Shown: positions 22,441-36,000, numbered from the stretch's first letter. The stretch: DNA of 64,000 bases from Rutidosis leptorrhynchoides (GCF_046630445.1 NC_092337.1:363388001-363452000), one strand, 5' to 3'. Numbers and translations: made by a program. Notes: generated by a model from the sequence alone, not told the origin.

Positions 22441-22640
22441 ACACACTCGGTCGAGTGTCTCTTGACACTCGACCGACCATGTAGACGATCGACCGGTTGA
22501 GTGGCACACTCAACCGAGTGTGTCTGTGTCCTGATCAGATGATTTATTTTACTCAGTCAACCGAGTGAGGGAACACACACGGCCGTGTGTGTGGATATAA
22601 TCGACCGACTGTGTGGGTCAATCGGCCGTGTGTCTTTGAG
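22441..22640. repeat. Cluster of CACTCGGTCGAGTG-type hairpins
   Basis: A perfect 13-bp stem is formed by 22,447-22,459 and 22,464-22,476 with a 4-base loop. Nearby are many more self-complementary pieces: CACTCAACCGAGTGTG, CAACCGAGTGAG, CACACGGCCGTGTGTG and TCGACCGACTGTG. The stretch is GC-rich in an otherwise AT-rich LTR. Confidence 0.7.
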
Positions 22641-23639
22641 GGCAGAATATTTTACCAAGTGTTGTTGTCTAGCCGTTATGCTGCCCGCGTGAATTCTGAT
22701 GTTCAGGATGTAAATTCTGAAAATGCATAAGTGTTAAATAGACTTTTTAGTGGTGCTTTTTGTGACTGATTTCTGTACTGTGTTTTTTTGTGTAAACAGA
22801 CAGAAACTAACTTGATTTGCCTTATGTTCAGGTGATAAGGATAAGGAAGCCGCTCAGTAATAGATTATCTGAGCTAGTTGCTGGTATTCGGTGAGTGGGT
22901 CTATCTCCGAATAGAGTATTAAGTAGCTGACACGCTACTTGTTCAGACTCTTTATACTTATGTTTATATTCAGTATGAATACCATGTGTAGTTAGATATT
23001 GCCATGCTAGTTAGGACGATTGCATGTTTGATTTTGTGATCTTATGTGTGCACTGTTAGTTGGACACCAACCGAGGCGGCAAGGTTGGGAACCCACCGAG
23101 GCGGCAAGGTAGGGTTGATGTGAGGTCGATCGTGGTAGCCTGGTCGGGTCATGATGTTACTGATTGTTCAGTATAGCATAGAAGGACGCATGTGTTGCGT
23201 CTGGACGGTTATGCAGTAGAATCAGTAAAGCGGACTATCGGTAGACTGTAGCTTGATCAACTAAGTTGTGTGCTCGTACAAGCTTCCGATCCTCATATTG
23301 TCTGTTGTTGTATGCTAGTTCAGGACGTTAGCATAGTTGTGACCCTTGCATGTTCAGTTGCTTATGCTTGGTCTGTTTGATAGAATCCATTCACTTAGCT
23401 GTGTGCTAACTCCCCCACATTTCCACCCCTTGCAGGTATAGGTACTGCTGTTAGGATGGGTGTTGCGGACGGGTTTGAAGACATGTTTGACATTATGCTA
23501 AACTCTGATGTTCTCGATTTTGAATATTTTATGTAACACCGTCGTTTTGAAATATTGTAATAATGTTAACTAAGATGAATTAATAACTATGTTTTGTAAA
23601 TGTTATCTAAGAGTATTTATGTAAATTCAGACTTCTGCT

Positions 23640-23642
<3 letters not shown>

Positions 23643-23732
<90 letters not shown>
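23643..23732. repeat. (TA)n microsatellite at an LTR end
   Basis: About 90 bp of pure TA lies immediately before the LTR terminus GGGTGTTACA. Tyr-Ile open frames through it are artefacts. Confidence 0.9.
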
Positions 23733-23737
<5 letters not shown>

Positions 23738-23746
23738 GTTACAACT

Positions 23747-23758
23747 TGGTATCAGAGC
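23747..23758 (+). other. Primer binding site of the Gypsy element at 21,758
   Basis: TGGTATCAGAGC (initiator tRNA-Met type) lies three bases after the LTR end. Confidence 0.85.
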
Positions 23759-23923
23759 GTGGTTTAGCAGCAAGTACTTGCGCGTATTTGTTCCTAAACC
23801 CTGAGTTAAGTAAAACATGTCCGTGGGATGGGGGCTAAGTGAATGTAGGATGTTTGTACATGTTAGTGTTTAGTAAACTAACAGTTATCCACTAAGATTT
23901 TGTGCGAGTGTTTTGTAGCACAG

Positions 23924-25759
23924 ATGGCAGACAACAGGGATGCGAACGCTACAAACCCGATCCACCCCGGAACGTTCAGTGCTCCAGATGTTGAGGATGA
24001 GGCGGTAGTTTACGAGGCTGATTATGTACATGAACTTGAAAGTAAGCTTAAGGAAGCCCAAGAAAAGATTACTGAGCTTGAATTAGCTAGACAGTTGGGT
24101 AATGAGGATACACCACCAGGTTTTGCTACTACTCAGTCGCATACCGTACCACATATAAACCAGAACCAGTATCAATACCCATTACAGAACCAATTTCCTC
24201 AGCATGTCATGCCACCTCAGTTTAACTACCAATACCAAAATCCCATGATGATGAACCAAGTTCAGCCACCCATTTATCACCAGTCATTTCCACAACAGCA
24301 ATTCCAACCACAATACCAGCCACAAAAAAGATGTACCTTTAAACAGTTCAGGGATTGTGGACCTTCTCCTTTCTCGGGAAGTAATGACCCAGCCGTGACT
24401 CTCAATTAGTTATGAGAGGTTGAAAAGGCATTTGATGCCTGTCAGTGTGAGCCAGAATTAAGGGTGACTTATGCGAGCAGGTTATTAAAAGATAGAGCAA
24501 TGGTGTGGTGGGATTCTGTGATAGCTAGTGTCCCTCCAGAGCAAGTTAAAATGATTACGTGGGAACAGTTTTACAGTAAGGTATGTGAGCAGTATTGTAA
24601 TGTGTTCGACATGAATAGAATTAAGATGGAGTTCCTTGAAATGAGGATGACGCCGCAGATGTCAATTGACGAGGTAATTGAGAAGTACATGTACAAGTTG
24701 AGGTTTGTGCAACAGTGGGTGCCGGATGAACAATCTCGAATTCAGCATTTTGTGAACATGATCCTGCCAGAGTACAGGACCTTTGTGAGGTCAGCACCGA
24801 CGTTGTATCAAGCTTTTGTGATGGCAAAGATGGTGGAAAGTGATGTAAGAGCAGCCAGAGGAATGAACTGGGGAAACATTGCACCGCAGGGTAGTCAGGC
24901 TACCAATCAATCTGGTTCGAAGTCTAAGAAATCGTTTGGGTTTAGACAAAAGGGTAAGGGTAATCAAGGTAGTTCAGGTTCAGGTTCTGGAAAGAAAGAA
25001 TGGTGTAAGGGATGTAAGTCTTCTCACAGTAGGCAGTGTTCAGAGGCAACGAGAAGGTGTTTAAGATGTGGTATAGTAGGTCATGAAACTCAAGGGTGTT
25101 CCTTCAGGGAGAATGTGTGTTGGAGTTGTCATCAGCCGGGTTATCGCTCAGCAAGTTGTCAGACGTCTAAGGATGCAAGTTTCGGTGCATGGTAAGGGGC
25201 ACATTCGGCATCTGTCGGGGGTTCCACAGCCTCTAGTGGACAGAAGAGAAAGAACCCGCCGACTGCGAAAGCCAGGGCCTTTCAGATGACAGTTGAGGCT
25301 GCAACTAATAATGATGATGTCATAACCGGTATGTTCTTGATCAACTCAATACCTGCTAGAGTATTGTTTGATTCGGGTGCAAATAGGACGTTTATGTCTA
25401 TAGATTTATGTACTAAGTTAGGGTTACCTGCTACTGTGCTGCCTGAGCCTGTTAGAGTAGAGGTAGCTGATGGTAAGACGGTTCTAGTCACAACATATGT
25501 GTCTGGAGCTAGTATAGAAATTGATGGTAGCCCGCTTGCTATGTCCTATTTAGTACTGCCTATCCCTAGTTTTGATGTAGTGTTAGGGATGAACTGGATG
25601 AGCCTACATAATGCCCATATTAAGTGTGATAAGAAGATTGTGACCTTCCGGTTGACAGAACGTAGTGGGTTCAGTTTTTCATTAATTTCTATGATGAAGG
25701 CGAAGAAGTCACTTTCTAAAGGATGTGAGTCTTTTATGGCTTATGTTATTGATGCTAAG
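23924..25759 (+). pseudogene. Gypsy gag-protease, three in-frame stops, 3' truncated
   Basis: The frame is single and starts at ATG 23,924 (MADNRDANATN). It has an early coiled coil (ELESKLKEAQEKITELE), a Gln/Pro/Tyr-rich stretch, then the retrotransposon Gag core (RLLKDRAMVWWDSV, MSIDEVIEKYMYKLRFVQQ). Three Cys/His clusters follow at about 25,000-25,160, including CLRCGIVGHETQGC and CWSCHQPGYRSASC; in the last, Tyr replaces the usual Gly-His. The protease has VLFDSGANRTFMS with Ser in DSG (about 25,366). The stops are TAG 24,407, TGA 24,413 and TAA 25,193. The frame reads through all three, and the first sits where Trp is expected. It is cut at 25,759. Confidence 0.8.
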
Positions 25760-25863
25760 TGTCACGACCCTACTTTTTTCCGTTATCCTTTTCAGTTAAT
25801 TATTTAACTGCCATTAACTGTTAGTGTGCCACGTCATTTCTATGACCTATATTATTATTTTTG

Positions 25864-25927
<64 letters not shown>

Positions 25928-28401
25928 TATTGTGTGTTATGTGAATATTTGTATTCATATTTTAAATTTATACGTTTCTACGTCTCGCGGATTTCCATCC
26001 GGCGAATCTTTTTGGTTTTCAAACCAACGGTCGAGTTTTTGGGACATTTAAATCCTAAATATTTTAAATATGATATTTTAAGATCATATTATTATATAGT
26101 GTATTTATATTTATTTTTCTTCCCGCGTTTGTTATCTTTCTGAATTTTTAATCGCGTAAGTGCGTTTTCGCGTTTCGGGATTCGTTCGAGCTTTCGGGCT
26201 ACAAGGAATTGGACATTTAGCAAACTTGGCCCACTAAGGGGCCTACCCCACACCAAACTCGGCCGAACACCCAAGGGGAGGGGGTGTTAGGCTCCCTTGC
26301 TTCTCATTTTTTTGGCATTTCAATTTTATTTCACCAAAACCTAATTTATTTTGTGCTCTCCCTTTTTGCTCTCTCCTAGCCATCGCCATCCACCACAAAT
26401 ATCACAATCTTCATCATTTTTCAAGCTTGGATCAAGGATTGATTAGTATAAACGCGTTCCTCTCTTCGTTCTCTACGCGATTACATAGATTGTTTCTCGA
26501 TTAGGGTATAAACCCTAACCCTAGAACTTTCAATTTTTCATTTATTTTCTGTATTTTGATGATTATTTAGTAGTGTGATGTTTGTGGATTATTGTAATGG
26601 TGTTTGTATGCATAGATGTACTCAAAATCACATGTTTTCGGTTTGTAAAATTCTGGACAGTCTCTAATTCGTGTATTCTGAGTTTGTGACTTATATAAAT
26701 GTTAAAATAAACTATTTAGATGAGTTCCTCTAATCAAGACATTAATTTTAGACTCCGGATTCATGTCGTTTCGATTCCCGGAGCCCTTGTTATGATCGAT
26801 TTAGTATTTTGTTAAAATTGAAATGTGGATTGACATGAAACCAGGCTGGTCCGACTTTGTGACCTTCCTTGGAGTCTTTAGGGAGTGTTAGTGTGTTAGG
26901 ACTGATGGTGGGACGAACTTTCATGTTTGGGTCACCTAAATCCGAGCCACGGTTCACCCGTTTTGACTAAAACACGGTTTTGAGTAAATTGAAGGTCCAA
27001 GTGGTGTCATGGATGATTACCATGATTTGTGGACTGTTCTTGGTGTGTTCTTAAGTGCACCATTGTGTCGGGTGGTTTGAATAGGCGGAGATGCATATAA
27101 GGCTCGCCAGAAATCGACACCCGGGGTTCAAGATACGACCTGATGAACTTTTGAATTAAAACTTATGATTAATTCTAAAACTTATGATAAAAATAATGAA
27201 TTTCATTATTAATTAATTACTTATGATAAAAGAAGTAATTATTATTATTTAAGACTTATGATATAAATATTTATTATATCATTTAATCATTATTTATGAT
27301 TTAATTAACATTTTAATTTAACTTACGATTAATAATACTTTTATTATTATTGGAAAATACTTATGATAAGTATTAAATTTATTTTATGAGAATATTATTA
27401 TAAGACTTATAATAAAGATTAAATAATTATTTAATTATTATAAGACTTAATTATTATTTAATTACGATTTAATTATTAAATACTTATGATTTAATAATTA
27501 TAATTAGAAACTTATGATATGGTTAATAATTCATTATTAATTAATAATACTTATGATATGATTTAAAAATTTATTATTAATCAATAATACTTATATTATG
27601 ATTAATATTTAATTAATTAATTAAATACTTATGATATATTAATTATATCACTTCAACTTATATTAACTTTAATAATTCATTTTATTTAATTAAACTTATG
27701 TTATGACTTAATTATACACTTTTAACTTTAATAAACATTATAACTTATGTTATTATTATAATTTACACTTTTCAAATTAATGTTGACTATGTTTGACCAA
27801 GGTTGACTTTTGAGTTGACTTTCAGTTGACTTTGACTTTCAGTTGACTTTTGTTGACTTTCTAAATAAGGAAACTTTCCTAACTTAAAAACTTTCCAAAA
27901 ATAGAAACTTTCCAAAAATAGAAACTTTCCAAAAATGGAAACCTGTTAAAAATAGAAACTTTCTATAAATAGAAAGTATGTGTCTGTACGTTGTTCCAGT
28001 CAAACCGATACTTGCCGAGTATTGTTCTATGTCTACTTGCAACATGTACAATAGCTATCATACTAAGACTTGACCTAAGTTAGTTATGTATATCGACCTG
28101 CTTTATTTATAGGTCGGCGTTGTGATCATTCCTGATCACTTTACTCTATTTGCTGTTTGCTTGTTTGTGTGGTTTCTTCAGTTGCTTTTAAGGTGATTTA
28201 TAGTCCCGTTTTTACATACTTTTCTAAGTATATTTTTGGGATGTGATTACATGCATTTTTATTTACGTTTAGACACAAGTAACAGTTAAATTTAATTATT
28301 CATTGTGAGTTGGATAAAATTATTCCCTAGTCTGGTAACTGTAATCATTGGTTTCTACCAGTGAACGCGAATCTTACGGATAGATCTATCGGGTTTGACA
28401 A
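25760..28401 (+). repeat. 5' part of another Gypsy LTR, cut by Element 1
   Basis: It starts TGTCACGACCC inside the protease of the previous element. It has a (TA)n run at 25,865-25,923 and a 600-bp very AT-rich part (27,150-27,760) built of ACTTATGAT/TTAATTA motifs. Tandem GTTGACTTT repeats (27,785-27,860) and tandem AAACTTTCCAAAAATAG units (about 27,888-27,960) follow. It ends with the block GAACGCGAATC...GATAGATCTATCGGG that is shared with the LTRs of Elements 1-3, so it is of the same lineage. Element 1 interrupts it at 28,402. The rest is outside the window. Confidence 0.7.
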
Positions 28402-30037
28402 TGTGACAACCCGGAAATTTTCAACCAAATTTAAACTTTAACTTTATATGTTTCCGACACGATAAGCAATATTTGTTAAGTTAAATTTCAAGAATTTTAA
28501 ACTATGTTCATACATTCATTCAACCTCGACCAAGTTCCAACGATTCACGAACCATTAAACGAATATGATTATATATGTATATGTGTATATATATTATAAC
28601 TTGAAATGTAAACAAAATATTAGATTAAATACTTTATATGATTGTATCTGTTTCAAAATGTTTATCAATGGAATTAGAAGATAAGATCAAATGATTGAAT
28701 TATCAGATATATTGAATTATGATTACAAGTCTCTGTTGAAAGGCCCACGTTGATTTGAGAAATCTTTCCATTTTAACAATATTCGGAAAATGGTAAAGTG
28801 ATTTATAAATAAGAACAAATTGTCAATCATTGAGAACTAGACAAAGGATAGTGGAAGATTGAATCTCATAAAGACTCGATTGATCTATTTAGTTTCAAAC
28901 GTACAAAAACGTTTTTAGTTTAAAAAGAACTTTATTATTAAAACGTATATAACTTTTATAAATATCTAGAACCACTTTTGACAACTCATTACTTAACTAG
29001 TATGATAAAGATAACGATATTTATATTTTATTTTATTAAATATATATAACAATTTAAATTAATATTATATATATTTATACGCTTATTATACGTATATAGT
29101 TTTATACTTTTACTATACTTAAACTTTACCTTTACTTTATTTTTACTTTACTTTAACTTTAATAATTCATACTTTAATAATTCACTTTAATAATTCATAT
29201 TTTAATAATTCACTTTAATAATTCATACTTTAATAATTCACTTTAATAATTCATACTTTAATAATTCACTTTAATAATTCAAAAATCTATTATAAATAGA
29301 ATTCAATAGGTTTCATTATTTCATAGAAACTTGAAAATATTTTTCTCTAAACTCTCTCAATTGATTTACATATATATATTTACTCCGTATTATTTCAAGA
29401 TATTATTAGTATACATAAAATATTACGACGGAGTGCTGTCCGAGTGATTTCGAAATTGTTTTTCGAGTGGGATAGGATTAAGGAAATTATGGGTTATAGC
29501 TATGGAGGTGATTGAGTATGGTTCATGGGTATGCTCGTGAGGTCAATATAGTGTTTATTATTTCCGTTGTGTCTACGTACCTTTCCTGCAATATTGAATC
29601 TCAATATTGATACGTGAGTACTCATAATTTAACTTTTACATACTAATAGTGTATCCCTGACTACTGCTCGAGTATTTAGGATTATGCATGCTTGTACTTT
29701 TAATATTGCCCTTACACAGGTTAGGTTGAATCTTCAATTAGTTACATTTGCGGTTGAGATAAGGTATAAGATATGCATGTCCTTGGAAAGCTAGCGAAAA
29801 ATTAAGAACTTTTCCTTTAGATATCGAATGGTTTCGATGAACGGATTAGAAGTTATAATCAATTGAATTTTCGATATTTTTATTAAAAATGATTATTATT
29901 ATCGTCATTTTTATCGTCGTTCTAGTTTTATCTTATTATTATCATTATTGTTATCTTTATCAATAAAAGGGATTTATCATTAAAAATGTTATTTTTTTAT
30001 TATTATTACTATCGTTATTATCGTTAAAGTTATAATT

Positions 30038-30079
<42 letters not shown>

Positions 30080-30094
30080 ATAATAATAATAATA

Positions 30095-30126
<32 letters not shown>

Positions 30127-32049
30127 CATTATTAATATATATATCATTATTTAAAAATGGTTATTGTTATTGTTATTATTATTATTACTATATTATCATT
30201 AAGATAATTATTACTATTATCGTTAATAATGTTATAGTAACTATGATTATTAATATTAGTGTAATTAAAACAAATATCTGTAACACCTAATTATTTTGAT
30301 TACTATTATTATCATTATTATGAACACGATATAAAAAACGATTAAAAGCTATTAAACGAAACGATTAGGAAATAATGGGTAAGAGTATCATGATGAAATT
30401 AAAATATTATAAGATATTGATTTAGATAAAATTATCGTTCTTATTATTTTTATCATTACTATTATTATTAAAAGTATCGTTAGTATTAAAACTATCATTT
30501 TAACAAAAATTATCATTTTAATAGAAATGTCATTGTTACTATAAAATATCATTATTATTATTATTTTAAATAGAATTATTATTTTAAAGATAATATTAAA
30601 AATTATTGTAAATATTAAAGTTATCATAATTAGAATTATCGTTTTATCATAATGTCATCTTAGTAATTATAAATATTGATATTTTTATAATAATTATTAT
30701 TGTTACAAAATAATACAACTTTTACTTACTAACATTATAGATATTATTTTATCAAATAAATATGTGATACAAACATATTTTACTACGTGTAATAACTTAC
30801 TTTAATAATACCTATCATATTATCTTTATGATATTAAATGAACCCTATAAATTTTATTACTTAATATATATATAAAAGTATATTTTATTATATAAATTTA
30901 ATATAAAATTTTATTTATTAATAAATAAATTATATTATTTACTCTAATAAATCTTTTAAAAATATTTAAAAATATAAAACGACGATATTTAAACTATATA
31001 TTAATCATGTATAGATTTTTGGAAATTATTTTGAGTCAAATTTACTTTTGTTGACTTTTGCATATTAGTCTCGAGCAATAGGATTGTGGTACACTATGAC
31101 TTGATCTAATTTGTTAGACAGATATTGACCAACACATAAATATATATAATTAATTTAGGTTCGTGAATCCGAGGCCAACCTTGCACTTGTTCAATGACGT
31201 TATATGTATTTTTACTACGAAATACAGTATGGTGAGTTTCATTTGCCTTTTTACCCTTTATATTTTTGGGCTGAGAATACATGCGCAATTTTTATAAATG
31301 TTTTACGAAATAGACACAAGTAATCGAAACTACATTATATGGTTGAATTATCGAAATCGAATATGCCCCTTTTTATTAAGTCTGGTAATTAAAGAATTAG
31401 GGAACAGACACCCTAATTGACGCGAATCCTAAAGATAGATCTATTGGGCCTAACAAACCCCATCCAAAGTACCGGATGCTTTAGTACTTCGAAATTTATA
31501 TCATGTCCGAAGGAGGATCCCGGAATGATAGGGGATATTCTTATATGTATCTAGTTAATGTCGGTTACCAGGTGTTCACCATATTAATGATTATTTTTGT
31601 CTCTATGCATGAGACGTATATTTATGAGAACTGGAAATGAAATTCTTGTGGTCTATTAAAATGATGGAAATAAATGATTATGACAAAACTAATGAACTCA
31701 CCAACCTTTTGGTTGACACTTTAAAGCATGTTTATTCTCAGGTGTTAAAGAAATCTTCCGATGTGCATTTGCTCATTTTAAAGATATTACGTGGAGTCTT
31801 TCATAGCATATTTCGAAGAACGTTGCATTCGAGTCATTGAGTTCATCAAAGATTATTATTAAATTAATTTATAGTTGGATAGTGGATATTATGAAATGGT
31901 ATGCATGCCTGTCAATATTCGATGTAAAGAAAGATTGTCTTTTAAAAATGAATGCAATGTTTGTAAAATGTATCATATAGAGGTCAAATACCTCGCAATG
32001 TAATCAACTATTGTGAATCGTTTATAATGTATATGAACGGGTCCTTTCA
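28402..32049 (+). repeat. 5' LTR of Element 1
   Basis: It is 3,648 bp, starting TGTGACAACCCGG and ending TCCTTTCA. It contains a minisatellite of 28-bp units (AATAATTCATACTTTAATAA-like, about 29,158-29,285) and a (TTA)n/(TAA)n region at 30,040-30,130. The donor-like TTCTCAG|GTG is at 31,741/31,742. Near the end is a U5 hairpin, GAGGT-CAAAT-ACCTC (31,980-31,994). Confidence 0.9.
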
Positions 32050-32051
32050 GT

Positions 32052-32063
32052 TGGTATCAGAGC
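32052..32063 (+). other. Primer binding site of Element 1
   Basis: TGGTATCAGAGC, two bases after the LTR terminal CA. Confidence 0.85.
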
Positions 32064-32394
32064 AGTGGTCTTAGCGAACAAGTTCTGCATTAGCGTGTCT
32101 AACTGATAAGTCGATAGGATGCATTAGTGAGTCTGGACTTCGACCGTGTCTGCATGTCAAAAGTTTTGCTTATCATTTTGTGTCGAAAATTAACTACTTA
32201 TCATCCTCAGGAAATTACCTGCTTATCATTTTTAATCTAAGACACGTCTTGCTGCATTGATTGCATGAATAGTGTATAGACAAAAATTCATATCTTAGCA
32301 TATCTGCTAAATCATATCTTATTGTATCGTACCTGTTACTTTAAATTGCCTGACATATCCCGCAAAGTCCTCCGTAATCTATGAAATCTTTTGA

Positions 32395-32395
<1 letters not shown>

Positions 32396-32471
<76 letters not shown>
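32396..32471. repeat. (TA)n microsatellite in Element 1 leader
   Basis: About 75 bp of TA, roughly 340 bp downstream of the PBS. Confidence 0.9.
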
Positions 32472-32473
<2 letters not shown>

Positions 32474-32703
32474 TATGTAATTAGAATACCATCCGTTAGC
32501 CAAAATCATTTCATATCGAAAAAAAAAATCCTTTATCCAATCGTACGAAATGGAATTCGTCATCAGTTTAAGTCACTCAGATTCCGAAATGGAATCCCAT
32601 TCAAGCTCCAAAAGCAGTGTAACCGGAATAGATCAACCAATCAGTCATCACCTATTCTGGATGAATTGGGGATGGGTTCGTAGCCTCCTCAATCATTGGA
32701 GAT

Positions 32704-33018
32704 AGGAAGAAGGTGATCCATTCCATCCACCACATTGCCCTCTGGACGAAGAACCTGAAGCACTTACCGGCGAACCTGTCCGAAATACCATGTTCTCGCT
32801 CATTTCCAGAGTATCTCACGATTATATATTACATCAAATTTTAGATTTTATTTATCCGCTCGTCCGAACCGACAATCACCCCGGTGTAATAGAAGAAGTC
32901 AAAGAGCTTCGCGCTCGGGTAGTGGCTTTGGAGAATATGGTGTAGAGATTACAAACACCAGCAGCAGCATCAGCAGCATAACCAGTACCACAATCATCAA
33001 CGCCAACAGTACCATTAC
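32704..33018 (+). pseudogene. Unidentified reading-frame remnant with coiled coil, Element 1 leader
   Basis: One frame reads EEGDPFHPPHC...ALTGEPVRNTMFSLISRV, then a heptad-like stretch EEVKELRARVVALENMV. A TAG stop follows, then an Ala/Gln/Pro/Ser-rich tail with another stop. After Element 2 the same kind of text recurs (RVETLTKMV then an Ala/Ser/Pro tail at about 56,243-56,390), so the coiled coil-plus-tail unit is present twice. It occupies the position of the extra ORFs of Elements 2 and 3. Its function is unknown and it may be a degenerate Gag-like or accessory protein. Confidence 0.4.
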
Positions 33019-36000
33019 TGTAGTGACCCGAACTTTTCCATGTTTATATATATTAATTGCGATTGATATTTACATGATTAAATGTTTCCAACATGTTAAG
33101 CAATCAAACTTGTTAAGACTTGATTAATTGAAATAGGTTTCATATAGACAATTGACCACCCAAGTTGACCGGTGATTCACGAACGTTAAAACTTGTAAAA
33201 ACTATATGATGACATATATATGGTTATATATATAGTTAACATGATATTATGATAAGTAAACATATCATTAAGTATATTAACAACGAACTACATATGTAAA
33301 AACAAGACTACTAACTTAATGATTTTGAAACGAGACATATATGTAACGATTATCGTTGTAACGACATTTAATGTATATATATCATATTAAGAGATATTCG
33401 TACATCATAATATCATGATAATATAATAATTTAAAATCTCTTTTGATATTATAAACATTGGGTTAACAACATTTAACAAGATCGTTAACCTAAAGGTTTC
33501 AAAACAACATTTACATGTAACGACTAACGATGACTTAACGACTCAGTTAAAATGTATATACATGTAGTGTTTTAATATGTATTCATACACTTTTGAAAGA
33601 CTTCAATACACTTATCAAAATACTTCTACTTAACAAAAATGCTTACAATTACATCCTCGTTCAGTTTCATCAACAATTCTACCCGTATGCACCCGTATTC
33701 GTACTCGTACAATACACAGCTTTTAGATGTATGTACTATTGGTATATACACTCCAATGATCAGCTCTTAGCAGCCCATGTGAGTCACCTAACACATGTGG
33801 GAACCATCATTTGGCAACTAGCATGAAATATCTCATAAAATTACAAAAATATGAGTAATCATTCATGACTTATTTACATGAAAATAAATTTACATATCCT
33901 TTATATCTAATCCATACACCAACGACCAAAAACACCTACAAACACTTTCATTCTTCAATTTTCTTCATCTAATTGATCTCTCTCAAGTTCTATCTTCAAG
34001 TTCTAAGTGTTCTTCATAAATTCCAAAAGTTCTAGTTTCATAAAATCAAGAATACTTTCAAGTTTGCTAGCTCACTTCCAATCTTGTAAGGTGATCATCC
34101 AACCTCAAGAAATCTTTGTTTCTTACAGTAGGTTATCATTCTAATACAAGGTAATAATCATATTCAAACTTTGGTTCAATTTCTATAACTATAACAATCT
34201 TATTTCAAGTGATGATCTTACTTGAACTTGTTTTCGTGTCATGATTTTGCTTCAAGAACTTCGAGCCATCCAAGGATCCATTGAAGCTAGATCCATTTTT
34301 CACTTTTCCAGTAGGTTTATCCAAGGAACTTAAGGTAGTAATGATGTTCATAACATCATTCGATTCATACATATAAAGCTATCTTATTCGAAGGTTTAAA
34401 CTTGTAATCACTAGAACATAGTTTAGTTAATTCTAAACTTGTTCGCAAACAAAAGTTAATCCTTCTAACTTGACTTTTAAAATCAACTAAACACATGTTC
34501 TATATCTATATGATATGCTAACTTAATGATTTAAAACCTGGAAACACGAAAAACACCGTAAAACCGGATTTACGCCGTCGTAGTAACACCGCGGGCTGTT
34601 TTGGGTTAGTTAATTAAAAACTATGATAAACTTTGATTTAAAAGTTGTTATACTGAGAAAATGATTTTTATTATGAACATGAAACTATATCCAAAAATTA
34701 TGGTTAAACTCAAAGTGGAAGTATGTTTTCTAAAATGGTCATCTAGACGTCGTTCTTTCGACTGAAATGACTACCTTTACAAAAATGACTTGTAACTTAT
34801 TTTTCCAACTATAAACCTATACTTTTCTGTTTAGATTCATAAAATAGAGTTCAATATGAAACCATAGCAATTTGATTCACTCAAAAGGGATTTAAAATGA
34901 AGAAGTTATGGGTAAAACAAGATTGGATAATTTTTCTCATTTTAGCTACGTGAAAATTGTTAACAAATCTATTCCAACCATAACTTAATCAACTTGTATT
35001 GTATATTATGTAATCTTGAGATACCATAGACACGTATACGATGTTTCGACCTATCATTTCGGCACATCTATATATATTTCGGAACAACCATAGACACTCT
35101 ATATGTGAATGTTGGAGTTAGCTATACAGGGTTGAGGTTGATTCCAAAATATATATAGTTTGAGTTGTGATCAATACTGAGATACGTATACACTGGGTCG
35201 TGGATTGATTCAAGATAATATTTATCAATTTATTTCTGTACATCTAACTGTGGACAACTAGTTATAGGTTACTAACGAGGACAGCTGACTTAATAAACTT
35301 AAAACATCAAAATATATTAAAAGTGTTGTAAATATATTTTGAACATACTTTGATATATATGTATATATTGTTATAGGTTCGTGAATCAACCAGTGGCCAA
35401 GTCTTACTTCCCGACGAAGTAAAAATCTGTGAAAGTGAGTTATAGTCCCACTTTTAAAATCTAATATTTTTGGGATGAGAATACATGCAGGTTTTATAAA
35501 TGATTTACAAAATAGACACAAGTACGTGAAACTACATTCTATGGTTGAATTATCGAAATCGAATATGCCCCTTTTTATTAAGTCTGGTAATCTAAGAATT
35601 AGGGAACAGACACCCTAATTGACGCGAATCCTAAAGATAGATCTATCGGGCCCAACAAGCCCCATCCAAAGTACCGGATGCTTTAGTACTTCGAAATTTA
35701 TATCATATCCGAAGGGTGTCCCGGAATGATGGGGATATTCTTATATATGCATCTTGTTAATGTCGGTTACCAGGTGTTCACCATATGAATGATTTTTATC
35801 TCTATGTATGGGATGTGTATTGAAATATGAAATCTTGTGGTCTATTATTATGATTTGATATATATAGGTTAAACCTATAACTCACCAACATTTTTGTTGA
35901 CGTTTTAAGCATGTTTATTCTCAGGTGATTATTAAGAGCTACCGCTGTAGCATACTTAAATAAGGACGAGATTTGGAGTCCACGCTTGTATGATATTGTG

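Larger units (their letters stand above)
21758..23743 (+). repeat. 5' LTR of the Gypsy element at 21,758
   Basis: It is 1,986 bp with TGTAACA...TGTTACA inverted ends. Near the 3' end it contains CTTGCAG|GTATAGG (about 23,430-23,444), a splice-donor-like site. A long (TA)n run stops about 10 bp before the LTR end. There are two copies of ACCGAGGCGGCAAGGT at about 23,068 and 23,096, and a cluster of hairpins at 22,441-22,640. Confidence 0.8.
21758..25759 (+). mobile_element. Ty3/Gypsy element, 5' half (LTR, gag, protease)
   Basis: The order is 5' LTR 21,758-23,743, PBS 23,747-23,758, gag, protease. The element is then cut by the LTR starting at 25,760. Gag and protease resemble those of the Tekay-type elements further right (zinc-knuckle spacing, LFDSGA protease, VLGMNWM). 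RT, RNase H, integrase and the 3' LTR are outside the window. Three in-frame stops show it is dead. Confidence 0.8.

Noticed and set aside
23627..23818. Tyr-Ile repeat frames across (TA)n (also at 25,824-26,143 and 32,381-32,683)
   Set aside because: They are pure microsatellite translations.
27150..27760. Replication origin or matrix-attachment candidate in a very AT-rich stretch
   Set aside because: AT-richness alone is no evidence, and the stretch is part of an LTR with many short ACTTATGAT/TTAATTA repeats.
35258..35521. 87-codon minus-strand frame repeated at 54,991-55,254
   Set aside because: It is a pair of LTR copies of Element 2, antisense to the conserved LTR modules.
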